Positions 50,994 through 61,445 of a stretch of 64,000 bases of DNA are shown here, piece after piece. A program made the position numbers and the translations under genes. Below the pieces are notes generated by a model. That model was not told where the DNA came from and ran no database searches. It saw only the letters and a program-made list of their open reading frames with translations. Numbering within the stretch: position 1 is the first letter of the stretch; each line of letters opens with the position of its first letter. This DNA comes from Scylla paramamosain (taxonomy: Eukaryota > Arthropoda > Malacostraca > Decapoda > Portunidae), in NCBI RefSeq assembly GCF_035594125.1, contig NW_026973668.1:4134501-4198500 (forward strand), given 5' to 3'.

Positions 50994-52640
50994 GTATAGA
51001 TAATTCGTGCGCAGCTGAGCATTACAAATGTCATGTGCAATACTTATAGCTATAATGAAATGTTTCAAGTGTGTCATCATCATCATCATTCAACATTGTA
51101 AAAAAAAAAATACTTCATTATTATCAGCCTCTATAATCTAAGAGCACAGGCATGGTCGTCGGGTTTCAAACAAATTTCTAATGTTCTTTTATTTTGGATT
51201 GCAATAAAAGTGCGTTGTCACTAGCAATTGTTGAAAGGAAATAAATAGCTATCATTTAAATAATAAATAAATCATATTAACATGTTTCACTTTGGCAGTC
51301 TAGTAGTTTCCTCAACTGTAATCAGTTGAGAAAATCATTTGTGGGCGGCTCTCTCACTTTCAGAGTAATTACCTCACCTCAGGTAATTGAGGGTTCTTGA
51401 AGGTAATTCTTAAGGTCCGAGAATTTTCAAGGTAATTTTCAGGTAATATGACGAAAAGTGCAAGGTAATTAAGGTAATTTTAAGGTATGAATGAAATTCG
51501 GCTGAAATATGGCAAGGCATGCGTGTTGAATTTTTTTTTTTTTTTTCCTTTTTCCAGAGCCTCACACGTTCGAGACTGGTTGGCTGGATGCAACATGCGC
51601 CCTGTTGGCCTGCCTTGCGGTAGAGTTGCCAATTTGTTGATTTTGTCAATATATTTAACGATTTTTAAAGCCTTTTGATTTTATTTGACTTGATAAATTT
51701 ATTACTCTAAACAAGCATCAAACAAATAAGAATATGGATATTGACAATAAGTCACGGTTTACGACGAGTGGCGTCACCTGGCGGGAAAATTTGAAACCAG
51801 GAGAGATTTCACACGACACCGGCAAAGCAAGACCATCCTGCGCTGGCCAGACTTCACCTTAAGACTTGTGAGTGCAAGATGAGTACAATTATTACAAGAT
51901 CAAGGTAAGTGGCAGTGTTCATAGATATATGGGTGTGTTAGAGTAAGTTAATGGTCCTCTTGGTGCTTTGGAATTTCAGATAAAACAGTCAAAAGACAGA
52001 ACAGTGGTGAATCTTAATATGGTGTATGTTTTATTTTAACCCATGTGAACCTGCAGCCGGTCATGAAAGTTGACACCTTCAACACCTGAGGAGCATTGCT
52101 CACCAGTTATAAGTAAGATAACAGTTACAATGAGGAAGGAGGAGAAATACAGGCGTGTTTCAAGGATCTGATCATTGTAACACCATCCCTGAGCTCTTGC
52201 CTTCCGGTGTTGTAGGCTTGCTACCCATGCTTGTCCTGGATATTAAACATATATCTTTAAAAGTTAGACATTGTATTAGTAAGACTTCCATAAACAATAA
52301 AACACCTGATATATTGCAATAAGGGGTTTTTAAATATTTTGATGTGATGCTGAGGGGGTGTTAACGCTCATGGCATGCATCTTTATGTATTGAACATACT
52401 GAAATGTGGTGTCAACAAACCCCTCAAACAAGCTGTCCTGTGAGCATTGGGGGGTTTTGGGTGGTAGAGAAGAGAATAAATGAAATATAGGCTTTCAGAT
52501 TTTTTAAAATGTAATAAGTATAACTTCCACTTTTGAACATTTCCTGAAAAACTAGTGCAAACGTAACATAACTGCCCCTGGACTCCCTCCCCCCTTTAGG
52601 GACACTAACCCAACTGGGGAGCTTCGTTGCCCTCGACCGC
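50994..52640. other. Unassigned AT-rich DNA
   Basis: No coding region or element is recognised. It contains GTGTGTCATCATCATCATCA near 51070, the AGGTAATT cluster described separately, and a somewhat GC-richer stretch at 51755-51905. The latter includes CAAGATGAGTACAATTATTA and, just after it, a good splice-donor word (AAGGTAAGT near 51901). That could be a small first exon, but nothing else supports it. Confidence 0.4.
51366..51488. repeat. AGGTAATT short tandem cluster
   Basis: The word AAGGTAATT or CAGGTAAT occurs about eight times in 120 bp with irregular spacing (for example at 51379, 51400, 51429, 51441, 51462, 51470). It looks like a degenerate minisatellite. Confidence 0.7.
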
Positions 52641-52780
52641 CCATGGTATTTAGTGGTGTCCTTCAAGGTTCAGCCTGGAGGCCTGCTCTTTTTCAAATAG
52701 ATATAAACCATTTAGCTACATCTTTACATTGTTAATGCAAAATTTTTGCACAGGATCTGAAAACTCCTTATTACTGTTCA

Positions 52781-52857
<77 letters not shown>

Positions 52858-53405
52858 GCAGGATACTGATGATTTGAATGTGGTTGTAAAGTTATGGGGT
52901 CTTTTCCTTCTCCCAGATATATGTATTACACTAAAATTTGATAGAGGTCTAGCTCTGCATGAACCACACAATAATTTTTATATTGGCAACAATCCTATAC
53001 CATTTACTAATTTGACCAAAGACTTATGAATTTAGGTTGATACTAAGCTGAAGTTTTATGACCATAGTGGAAATACACGGTGACTGATATATCAGAAAGT
53101 GTTGCTTCTGATTTACTCAACTCATTAGTTTGCAGCTCTCAGGATATTATATCTTTATGCATTGCACATATGAGTACAGTTGAGTAGCGTGGAACACTGG
53201 CTACATTTAGGGACAATAAGCTGCTGGATTTGATCCAACAAAGGTGGACAAGAAATGTAGAGGGCTTGGAGGATCTTTCCTATGGGGAAAGGCTTAAAGC
53301 ACTGGATCTCTTTTATGTGCATGGTAGGATATTGTGGGCTGATCTTATTGATTGTTGGAAGACCTTGCATGATGCTGCCCCTTTGACTACCAAATTGTTC
53401 CATTA
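52641..53405 (+). pseudogene. Old CR1-type LINE relic 1 (RT to C-terminus)
   Basis: Short frames in LINE order are visible: FSGVLQGSAWRPALFQIDIN near 52648 (the PQGSVLGPLLF block, altered), then after the (CT)n run YIGNNPIPFTNLTKDL near 52978, then NKLLDLIQQRWTRNVEGLED and SYGERLKALDL near 53215-53300 and GRILWADLIDCWKTLHDAAP near 53322. Many stops and indels separate them. It is too decayed to place in a family beyond CR1/L2-like. Confidence 0.7.
52780..52856. repeat. (CT)n microsatellite
   Basis: About 38 uninterrupted CT units sit inside the LINE relic, where the YADD region should be. The Arg-Glu repeat frame on the minus strand comes from it. Confidence 0.95.
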
Positions 53406-53417
53406 AGCACCAGAAAT

Positions 53418-53567
53418 GGAAAAAGGATGGAGGTTTTAGGATGATGCTTAATTACAAATATTTCAAAATAGAAAATTTCAAACAGGCAATTTGGCTTATT
53501 AACAATTATTATTCTATTTTGAAATATTTGTAATTAAGCATCATCCTAAAACCTCCATCCTTTTTCC
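53418..53567. repeat. Perfect inverted repeat, 56-bp arms
   Basis: 53418-53473 and 53512-53567 are exact reverse complements around a 38-bp loop. The left arm starts GGAAAAAGGATGGAGG and ends CAAAATAGAA. Element termini or target duplications are not seen, so it is not an ordinary transposon end pair. A local inverted duplication is the simplest explanation. Confidence 0.95.
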
Positions 53568-53789
53568 TCTGCAGAAAAAATTGGGGATATAATTTTTCCT
53601 CTTATTTGTGTGTTTCCTCGATAACAGTTATAACACCATATGTACTCGTACAACCTTCCCAGAAATTCTAATAAAGCTGAGGTGGCACTAAAATAATGAC
53701 TAGATGTTAACCACCTGTGAAGAATTTTTTGTTTTAATAACCAACCAAACTATGAGGCATCTCTCACAATTATCTTCTTTCCAATACCA

Positions 53790-54610
53790 AAGTGTTTTAT
53801 TAGATTTGGAGGAAAAAAAGGCAAACCTAGTATTGGTCCCTTAAGGTCTCCATCCAGGCAGGTTGTCCATGATGCCAATGCTCTGACTGAATTATTTGCA
53901 ACCTCCTTTGTATCTCTGTACACATCAGGCACTCCTGAGTCCTAAGATCCACATCAAGAATCTCATGGTACTATTTCAGACCTTGTCATTACCACTGACA
54001 GTGTTAGGCTTGCATTTAGCAAACTAGACAACTGTCTAGTTTGCTCTCTGTCTGCAGACAGCATTTACCTGATTCTCCTCATATCTTGTATTTCTGTATT
54101 GGTGTATTCACTTTTATGAAACTCCCATTTTTTCTACAATATTGGCACTTTACCTTAGATTTGGAAAATATTCCAGGTTATACCAGTTTTCAAGAAAGGC
54201 TCCTGTTATGACATCCTGAATTATAGAGCTGTGTCCCTAACTTAAGTTTGTGTCAAATCAATGGAACATATAATCACTCAATTTATCTATGAATATATTA
54301 AATCTCATGATTTTTTTATTAAGGACCAATTTAAGTTTAGATCAGGTAGATCAACAAAGAACCAGCTAATATTAACTTACAAGATCATCACCAAATAGGT
54401 GGACTAAAACTATAATGGTGAATTTATATTATTTGACTATTCAAAAGCCTTTGAATAGTCAAATAATATAAGTTCACCATTATAGTTTTAGTTTTGATTT
54501 TGTTTGTGACACTGTAATGATAACTAAGCTGCAGTGTCTGGGAATCAGGAGTCAGCTCAGTAAAGTGTATGAGCATTAAAGGTTGTGAGTGAGGATAAGT
54601 CATGCTCATA
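53790..54610 (+). pseudogene. Old CR1-type LINE relic 2 (linker and RT)
   Basis: Frames read SIGPLRSPSRQVVHDANALT near 53834, PVFKKGSCYDILNYRAVSLT near 54188, DQFKFRSGRSTKNQL near 54325, and the motif A block GEFILFDYSKAF near 54418. After the palindrome the RT continues VCDTVMITKLQCLGIRSQL near 54500. Stops are frequent. Its upstream parts lie downstream of relic 1's later parts, so the two relics are separate insertions. Confidence 0.7.
54404..54491. repeat. Near-perfect palindrome, 42-bp arms, 4-bp spacer
   Basis: 54404-54445 and 54450-54491 are reverse complements with one mismatch around the spacer AGCC. The left arm is the LINE RT motif A coding sequence, and the right arm is an inverted copy of it. 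LINE sequence resumes just after. Confidence 0.95.
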
Positions 54611-54785
54611 GCATTGCTCATGTAAAAGAGGAGTAAAAATAACAACACACAGCTTGTTGGCATTACAGGGAATCAGCTGATCTTAAAGAATGAGGTGAAG
54701 GCTCTAACTGAACACAGCTTGGAGAATATAAAGGGAATAGAAGAAACAAGCAATGAAGTGGAAAATATTGAGTAAAATTTAAAAA

Positions 54786-55135
54786 GTATAAGATACTTAC
54801 TGTAGGTCAGTTGAAGTATGCAATTTTATGAGGCAAATCACCTCTGCTGGTGGGAGCTTTCACATGAGATTAACTGCACTGCGCCACAGCACCAGACTTT
54901 AAAGACCATGATCACCCCACATGACACAAAATTTAGGCCTGTAATGACCATAACAAAATGCCAAAAAAAGAAAGAAAAGGGGGGAAGAGGAGGGCATGTG
55001 AAAGCTCCCCCCAGCACAGGTGATTTGCCTTGTAAAATTACAAGCATGCTTCAAATGACCTACGGTAAGTCTCGTATGCTTTTTAAATTTTACGTCATCA
55101 AATCTCCTGTGCTGTGATTGAGCATTCCCATGAGG
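54786..55135. repeat. Foldback repeat at the DIRS 3' terminus
   Basis: 54786-54867 and 54993-55080 are inverted copies (about 83 bp, roughly 88% by eye): GCAAATCACCT...TGGGAGCTTTCACATG against its complement. The adjacent 55080-55135 (TTTTACGTCATCAAATCTCC) is an inverted relative of 59730-59780 at the other end of the DIRS-like element. The set fits the inverted termini of DIRS-type elements. Confidence 0.7.
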
Positions 55136-55487
55136 TTTTGAAGCCACATAAGTGTCGTATCTGAATGTAATTACTTGATTTGGACCCCTGTCACTAGAAC
55201 ACATGCATTGTTGAAAAGAAACATGAATGAGCAAAGAAAGCATTCATTAATGGCAGTTACATGTACTGTGCCCAAGGAACATGGGAGATTTGTATAAATG
55301 TAGAAAACCAGTAATTATACCCTACAAGTAACTTATTAAATACACCTAATAAGGCCCAAACCACATCACAAATAGAGGAACATGAACAATTTGTATATAA
55401 AACACCAGTCACCCAAGTAAGAGACATCAACAGTCAACGTGAAAGACAGTCTCCTGAAAAGGGTCTGATCCCTTAACAATTTGTTTA

Positions 55488-56379
55488 TCATAAAATTTTG
55501 CAACTGTGGCCTGTTGAGTCCACCCAGCTTTTGCCATGATACATTTGATAGGTAAATCCTTTGCCCACCAAATCCTTTGCCTTTGAAGCCGCTGCCAATC
55601 TAATGCTGCCTGCTGTGAAAATAGAGGTGTCAGTCCCAGTCCTGCACAACATAACTTTAATCCATCTCGCTATAGTATCCTTAGAGACAGGCTTGTGAGG
55701 TTTAACAAAACTGATGATTAACTTATTCACTGCCTCTGGGATGTTGGGCCTGAGCAACTCTGTTTGGGTAATGTATGTGCACAGGGCCTCACACACACAG
55801 AGGCTAGCATCCTTTGCATAAGCCTTAAAAATAACACTTTGAATATTAAAGTTAGGTCTGCATTGTTTAATGTTGTCCCCTAACTGGATGGAGATAGATT
55901 CTTCAATGTGAATTCCGTTAAGCACAGGCAAGTGAAGTGTTTGTATTCTGGCTGTCTGAGTCAGTGCCATCAGCATAACTAGCTTGAGTGCGAGTTCCTT
56001 TAAAGAAAGTGTAGTCAAGGGGTACATAGAAGTGTGTGAAATACTGGTTGGACACCCCACATCTTGGTGTACCGAGGCTTGGGAGGCTGTAGGTTGAACA
56101 CCCCCTTTAAGAATCTGTTCATAAAGGGATGGCTACCTACCGGGGAATCCTTTTACCACAATGCCCAATGATGACAGTGCACCTCTCGCTGTGTTGATAG
56201 AATTATAACCCACACCCCTGTGGAAAGTAAAGGTCAAGAAGTTTATAATGATTGGCACAGTGGGATTAAGGGGATCGATGTGCCCTCGACAACAAAATTG
56301 TGACCATCTCTTAAGATGTGGTTGGTACTGTTTTTCTGTACCTGGTTTCCAGGATGCCATGATGATATCTGCACCCTCT
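55488..56379 (-). pseudogene. DIRS-like tyrosine recombinase
   Basis: The N-terminal part (about 56372-56133) reads MASWKPGTEKQYQPHLKRWS and INTARGALSSLG, the core-binding domain. After a frameshift at 56060-56133 the catalytic part reads LKLVMLMALTQTARIQTLHL with the first catalytic Arg, then KPHKPVSKDTIARWIKVMLC. In the H-x-x-R motif the text is FTAGSIRLAAAS: Arg is kept but His is Gly. The closing Trp is seen in GKSWVDSTG, and the catalytic Tyr is not recognisable. The enzyme would circularise and integrate element DNA; this copy is dead. Confidence 0.85.
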
Positions 56380-56482
56380 TTTTTTCTTTTTTTTTTTTGG
56401 TAGGAGGGACACTGACCAAGGGCAACAAAAATCCAATAAAAAGAGCCCACTGAAATGCCAGTCCCAGAAAAGGGTCCAGAGC
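56380..56482 (-). mobile_element. BS-like LINE 3' tail
   Basis: An A tail (T run at 56380-56398 on the plus strand) follows GGCAACAAAAATCCAATAAA and GAAATGCCAGTCCC, the complement of the family 3' end. Only about 100 bp inserted, between RNase H and recombinase of the DIRS-like element. Confidence 0.85.
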
Positions 56483-56483
56483 G

Positions 56484-56942
56484 CTATGCCTCGCTCTTGG
56501 AGGGACTCCCGGACAGAAGGCATGCCATCAACTGAGTGTGCCTCATGAGGGAGTTCCCTTCTGGTGAGGACGAGTGCGTCAGATGTCCCTCCACTTCCTG
56601 ACCAGCCTGGGGTAATTGATCAGCTTGCCGAGTAGCATACCCATCCATGGCTGTGACGTCCAAACCGGAACCATTATCCATCCCTTTGCCTGTTCTGCCT
56701 GCATTTTCTGCAAGCACCTAGAGATCAATGAAAAAGGTGGGAAAAGATAAGGAAGTGCAAACTTTGCCCAATTAAGAGAGAAGGCATCAAAGTAAGCTGC
56801 TTCTGGGTCGGGTTTCCAGGAGCAGAAAGGGGTGATCTGCTTGTTCAGCTGGGAAGCAAAGAGATCAATAGAAGGGTTGCTAAAGATAACACAGATCAGC
56901 CTAAAAATGTGGACATGTGGAACATGAGAACAGGTCACCCAA
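56484..56942 (-). pseudogene. DIRS-like RNase H region
   Basis: The frame from 56947 reads NPSIDLFASQLNKQITPFCS, WKPDPEAAYFDAFSLNWAKF and LFPPFSLISRCLQKMQAEQA, the characteristic end of the DIRS RT/RNase H protein (IDLFAS.LN, W.PDP.A...DAF..W). The frame shifts near 56700. The RT palm upstream is missing because the LINE lies there. Confidence 0.85.
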
Positions 56943-58470
56943 GTCAAACTCTTTCAGCTCTGTCTGTCAACATCTACCTTTCCTTCTTGCTGGAAGTTTG
57001 CCTACATTCAACCTGTTCCTAAAAAGGATGACCGTTCTAATCCCTCAAACTACCGTCCTATTGCTTTAATTTCCTGCCTATCTAAAGTTTTTGAAACTAT
57101 CCTCAACAGGAAGATTCTTAAACATCTATCACTTCATAACCTTCTGTCTGATCGCCAGTATGGGTTCCGTCAAGGCTGCTCTACTGGTGATCTTCTGGCT
57201 TTCCTTACTGAGTCTTGGTCATCCTCTTTTAGATATTTTGGTGAAACTTTTGCTGTTGCCTTGGACATATCAAAAGCTTTTGATAGAGTCTGGCACAAAG
57301 CTTTGATTTCCAAACTACCCTCCTACGGTTTCTATCCTTCTCTCTGTAACTTCATCTCAAGTTTCCTTTCTAACCGTTCTATTGCTGCTGTGGTAGATGG
57401 TCACTGTTCTTCTAAATCTATTAACAATGGTGTTCCTCAGGGTTCTGTCCTGTCACCCACTCTCTTCTTATTATTCATTAATGATCTTCTAAACCAAACT
57501 TCTTGTCCCATCCACTCCTACGCTGATGATACCACCCTGCACTTTTCCATGTCTTTTCATAGATGTCCAACCCTTCAGGAGGTAAACATATCATGCAGGG
57601 AAGCCACAGAACGCTTGACTTCTGATCTTTCTAAAATTTCTGATTGGGGCAGAGCAAACTTGGTATTGTTCAATGCCTCAAAAACTCAATTCCTCCATCT
57701 ATCAACTCGACACAACCTTCCAGACAACTATCCCCTCTTCTTCAATGACACTCAACTGTCCCGCTCTTCTACACTGAACATCCTCGGTCTGTCCTTTACT
57801 TATAATCTGAACTGGAAACTTCACATCTCATCTCCAGCTAAAACAGCTTCTATGAAGTTAGGCGTTCTGAGACGTCTCCGCCAGTTTTTCTCACCGCCCC
57901 CAGCTGCTAACTCTGTACAAGGGACTTATCTGTCCATGTATGGAGTATGCTTCACATGTCTGGGGGGTTCCACTCATACTGCTCTTCTAGACAGGATGGA
58001 ATCAAAAGCTTTTCGTCTCATCAACTCCTCTCCTCTAACTGACTGTCTTCAGCCTCTCTCTCACTGCCGCAATGTTGCATATCTAGCTGTCTTCTACTGC
58101 TATTTTCATGCTAACTGCTCTTCTGATCTTGCTAACTGCATGCCTCCCCTCCTTCTGTGGCCTCGCTGCACAAGACTTTCTTCTTTCTCTCACCCCTATT
58201 CTGTCCACCTCTCTAACACAAGAGTTAACCAGTATTCTCAATCATTCATTCCTTTCTCTGGTAAACTCTGGAACTCCCTGCCTGCTTCTGTATTTCCACC
58301 TTCCTATGACTTGAATTCCTTCAAGAGGGAGGTTTCAAGACACTTATCCACCAATTTTTGACCACTGCTTTCACCCTTTTATGGGACTGGCATTTCAGTG
58401 GGCATTTTTTTTTATTAGATTTTTGTTGCCCTTGACCAGTATCCTTCCTACATAAAAAAAAAAAAAAATT
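56943..58470 (+). pseudogene. BS-like LINE, 3' half with open RT frame
   Basis: The frame is open from the 5' break to 58361 (473 codons). Motifs: NPSNYRPIALISCLSKVFE, RQYGFRQGCSTGDLLAFL, ALDISKAFDRVWHKALISKL (motif A), NGVPQGSVLSPTLFLLFIND, SYADDTTLHFSMSF (YADD). Near 57895-57960 a pair of compensating indels replaces the usual LLTLYKGL..PCMEY block with AANSVQGTYLSMYGVC. The C-terminus matches the fragment at 12533. The 3' tail and a 15-base A run end at 58470. It inserted into the DIRS-like element between gag and RNase H; the LINE is truncated at its 5' end. Confidence 0.92.
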
Positions 58471-59501
58471 CATCGTTACCATCGCCATCTTCTTGGTACA
58501 AAGATGAGTAAATCTGTGATTAATTTCACGTTTCATGACATAACGCCTTGCTAAATTATTCCTGAAGTTGGCATTGCCCAACAAGGTCAGGACATCATTG
58601 ATCATGCCCACTTCATGGGCCACCACTGGGTGATTGTCTTCCTGGGCCACTTTATCGAGGACTAACAGTGACTTGGTAATAATAGTCGCTGCCCTCAGGA
58701 TATCCTTGTTAACCTCCTTCAAGCAGAAATCAGTCTTTTTAACTTCCCCCTAAGTGCATCCAGGATCAGAGGGTTGGACTCCACTGGGGCAAGGGCAGGA
58801 CAATTGGAAGGTCTCATTACAATCTCATCTTTACAGAAAGACTTGTAGTCGTCCTCCCGTAGACCATTGTCAAACAGGAAGCTAACTATGTCTGCCACCT
58901 TACTGTCAATTTCATCCGAAACAGTCTCGGGCAGGCCAAATGCCTTGGCACCCAGCTGCAAGGTACTATCACTTGGGCACGGCACACAATCATCATCAAC
59001 CTCACTACTGGCCTCTGAAAATCCCAAAAAACTAGCAGGGAAACCGAAACGAATCGGCCCATGAGAGGGGCCAGCACCATCATTAACAATTTGAGGCCGT
59101 GGAGGGGAAGAAGCAGCAGTCAGCTCCAGCAACCATGAAGGGGGGAAAGGGGCCTGCCTGTTCACTTTTAACTGGGCAATCTCACCCCTCAGCTCTGCCA
59201 GAGTGTCCAGAACCACATTCCATTGGGAAGGAGGGACTGAAGCATGTGTTGCCGCGGGAAGAGGGCAGGAGGGGGTGTTAACTTCACCTGAAAGGCAAGG
59301 CTCATGACGAGATGAGTGCTTGGCCACCCTCCTGCTGGCGCCAAGAGCAGCACCCCCACTGGAGCTACTGCCCTTGCCCCTAAGATCAATGGAAGATCTA
59401 CAGGTCCCCCTGGTAGTAAGAGGTAAAGAGGCCCACTCTTCCCCTGAATCAGAGGACAGCATGATAACAGCCACTGGCCAGCGAAAACAATAACAAGCCA
59501 T
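58471..59501 (-). pseudogene. DIRS-like Gag
   Basis: The N-terminal frame (59501-58719, 260 residues) has Ser/Gly/Pro-rich low complexity, VLDTLAELRGEIAQLKVNRQ (coil), and the conserved block SDEIDSKVADIVSFLFDNGL followed by RPSNCPALAPVESNPLILDA. After a frameshift near 58730 it continues DILRAATIITKSLLVLDKVA and MINDVLTLLGNANFRNNLAR, a block I recognise from DIRS/Ngaro-type Gag. It is cut by the LINE A tail at 58470. Confidence 0.82.
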
Positions 59502-59689
59502 AAGCTTGATTGCTGGTAATCAGCAGCATACAAAATAGACACTTGGACAGCACAATCCACTCCAAACTTAGATAACGGATTGTAGGCACTGTACCTGCGT
59601 AACAGGTGATGTGGCCTTGCTGAAAAGGAGACGCTGCAGGAGAAAACACCACAGAACCCAACAGCATGACCTTCTGGCATGGCTATGGG

Positions 59690-59800
59690 CAAGCAACTGG
59701 TGCTGTGGTGCAGTGCAGCTCATCTCATGGGAACACTCACCACAGCAGAGGGAATTTGATGACGTAAAATTGAGGCAGTTGATCATTCAAGATGGCTAGT
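59690..59800 (-). repeat. DIRS 5' terminal repeat
   Basis: On the minus strand it reads CAATTTTACGTCATCAAATT, then CCATGAGATGAGCTGCACTG and CCACAGCACCAG. Forward-strand relatives lie at 54824-54895 and 55080-55135 near the other end, so the element termini are inverted relative to each other. Confidence 0.75.
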
Positions 59801-60173
59801 TTCCTTCTAAAAACCTATAAGGGAAGTATCTCAGCAGGTTGCTCATTCAGTGCCTTCTACAAGTGAACAGGTAACAATCAGTGGCGGCTCGTCAATAGGG
59901 ACTGCGAGACTGCAGCCCCCCCCCCCCCCAGTGGATTTCTAGGATTCACGAAAATAATGTTAATTTATTTATGTTTGACTATCATTCACATGAAAACACC
60001 AATTCTCATATATTTATATGAAAAAAAATGCTGCAAAACAATGAGGAAGTATGGAAATTATTTACTATTTAATGATAGGAAAGTGGGGAAAAATGGGGGG
60101 GAGGCTTCCCGGGCGGAATGGCGAGTGTGGACTGCATCCAGCGCAGTCTTGTCTCGGCCGTTGTTGTGGCTAG

Positions 60174-60340
60174 GTGAGTGTTCTTGCGTCGGTCTTGTTT
60201 TCGATCGTGTTTTTCAATTTGTCAGGGATGATTTTAAAATATTATTGATCAGTGATGGCTTGTGCTCAATCTTGATTATCATAGATGGTGTAAAATCACA
60301 GAAACATCGTATAAGATAGTATTTTTTTTTCTTTTCCCAG
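60174..60340 (+). other. Candidate intron in the hAT 5' untranslated region
   Basis: The donor TAG|GTGAGTG (60171-60180) and acceptor TTTTCTTTTCCCAG with a long pyrimidine tract (60321-60340) bound 167 bp. The acceptor lies 24 bp before the transposase ATG at 60365, so a spliced 5' leader is plausible. Confidence 0.6.
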
Positions 60341-60364
60341 GTAGGCCTAGCAGTATTTTGCAAA

Positions 60365-60575
60365 ATGGCACAAGAAGCAAAGACGGTTTCTGCATTGAAA
60401 GAACTCAATTTTTCACAGTTAACACTTCAAGAGAAGGTAGCAATTTAAACAATCGCCCATTACCAGACATTAAAATTGTGCAAGGAGTAAGCCACAACAA
60501 GAAGTATATTCGCAGTTTTAATTGAGATTGGTACCAAAGGAAAACATGGCTCTGTGGATGTGAAGTTAAGAAGTT
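60365..60575 (+). pseudogene. hAT transposase N-terminus (TTF-finger type)
   Basis: ATG 60365 gives MAQEAKTVSALKELNFSQLT and stops at 60448. A shifted frame then reads NKKYIRSFN, a stop, and DWYQRKTWLCGCEVKK, resembling the start of the TTF zinc finger of ZMYM1-like hAT transposases (R.F...WY....WL.GC). The rest, including the RNase-H-like core, is absent. The call is by motif only. Confidence 0.6.
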
Positions 60576-61133
60576 AAGAAAAAGTTATTGATCTGTTTGC
60601 ACAAAACAGGAACAGGAGAATGGACTTCCTTTTCAAATAGCCTAAGCCAGCACTAAGGAAATCAAGCATTTACTGTTAGGATAAGACCTGAAGAATTAAA
60701 TAATTATCTCTCTGTCTTTATAATCTATCAATCAGTGGTATGTTAAACGGTATTATTATAGTTTAAGCCATTACACACTACGTGGTAATAACCTACCTCA
60801 TTTTGTTCTTCTCTCTATTCACATCATTTCTAATGATTACACTACTTGTCGGAAATTAATAATAACGCCACAATAGGCCTGGGAATTCACAGCGCTCTCA
60901 ACTTTTTCTAAGTCCACAGGTAAACATAAATGGTGTATTGTTGCCTGAACTTCAGTTGTTTAATGCTTTGAATTGTGGGTAGCTGCTGGATAGGATCACT
61001 GTGTCTATAATTCCTCGGGCCAATCACGTGCTACCACCACTTAACACCACGAGTTGCACCAATAGGAAGTCTCTATAAGTACCCATAAGCTGTGCCGGCA
61101 GGTGTGTGCACACCGCTTCCGGTCACTTCCGCC

Positions 61134-61445
61134 ATGGCTACTCTTGACGTTACTTGTGCTGGTTGCAAATTTGATTATTGGCTCTTCATCGCTACGTTTC
61201 ACCGCAAAGACGACTTGTGCTACCAGTTCTTGAGGGAACACGGCGTTTTACCCACTGCAGTCGAGTGTCCCGAGTGCCACACGCCGTGTAAGCTGCGCAG
61301 TGACAGGCGTGTGTGGTATTGCGGCCGGTACCGCAAGCTGCCGAAAAAGAAGCGCAGTAAGCAGTGCAACTTCAGCGTTTCTGACTTTAAAGGTACTTTC
61401 CTGGAAGGAACGCATCTTCCTGCGTGGCAGGTTAGGTTAGGTTAG
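61134..61445 (+). CDS. ISXO2/IS1595-like zinc-ribbon ORF fragment
   Basis: ATG 61134 has a strong start context (CCGCCATGG). The peptide has CYQFLREHGVLPTAVECPEC, then CHTPCKLRSDRRVWYCGRYR and FSVSDFKGTFLEGTHLPAW. Two CxxC pairs and the GTFLEGTHLP block resemble the N-terminal zinc ribbon of ISXO2-like (IS1595/Merlin-type) transposases and their animal relatives. The DDE core is missing. The frame runs into a TTAGG repeat at 61430. It may be a captured gene piece carried by the hAT element; the other option is an unrelated insertion. Confidence 0.6.
   Translation: MATLDVTCAGCKFDYWLFIATFHRKDDLCYQFLREHGVLPTAVECPECHTPCKLRSDRRVWYCGRYRKLPKKKRSKQCNFSVSDFKGTFLEGTHLPAWQVRLG

Larger units (their letters stand above)
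54786..59800 (-). mobile_element. DIRS-like tyrosine-recombinase retrotransposon (degraded)
   Basis: On the minus strand the order is terminal repeat (59690-59800), gag (59501-58471), then RT/RNase H remnant (56942-56484), tyrosine recombinase (56372-55488) and inverted terminus (55135-54786). A BS-like LINE (56943-58470) separates gag from RNase H, and most of the RT is missing. A LINE tail (56380-56482) splits RNase H from recombinase. Gene order and inverted ends are typical of DIRS. Confidence 0.8.

Noticed and set aside
52771..52971. Frame with Arg-Glu repeats
   Set aside because: It is the translation of the (CT)n run at 52780-52856.
57091..57306. Separate 71-codon frame upstream of the LINE RT
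   Set aside because: It is an out-of-frame shadow; the RT frame itself is open from 56943 without a Met.
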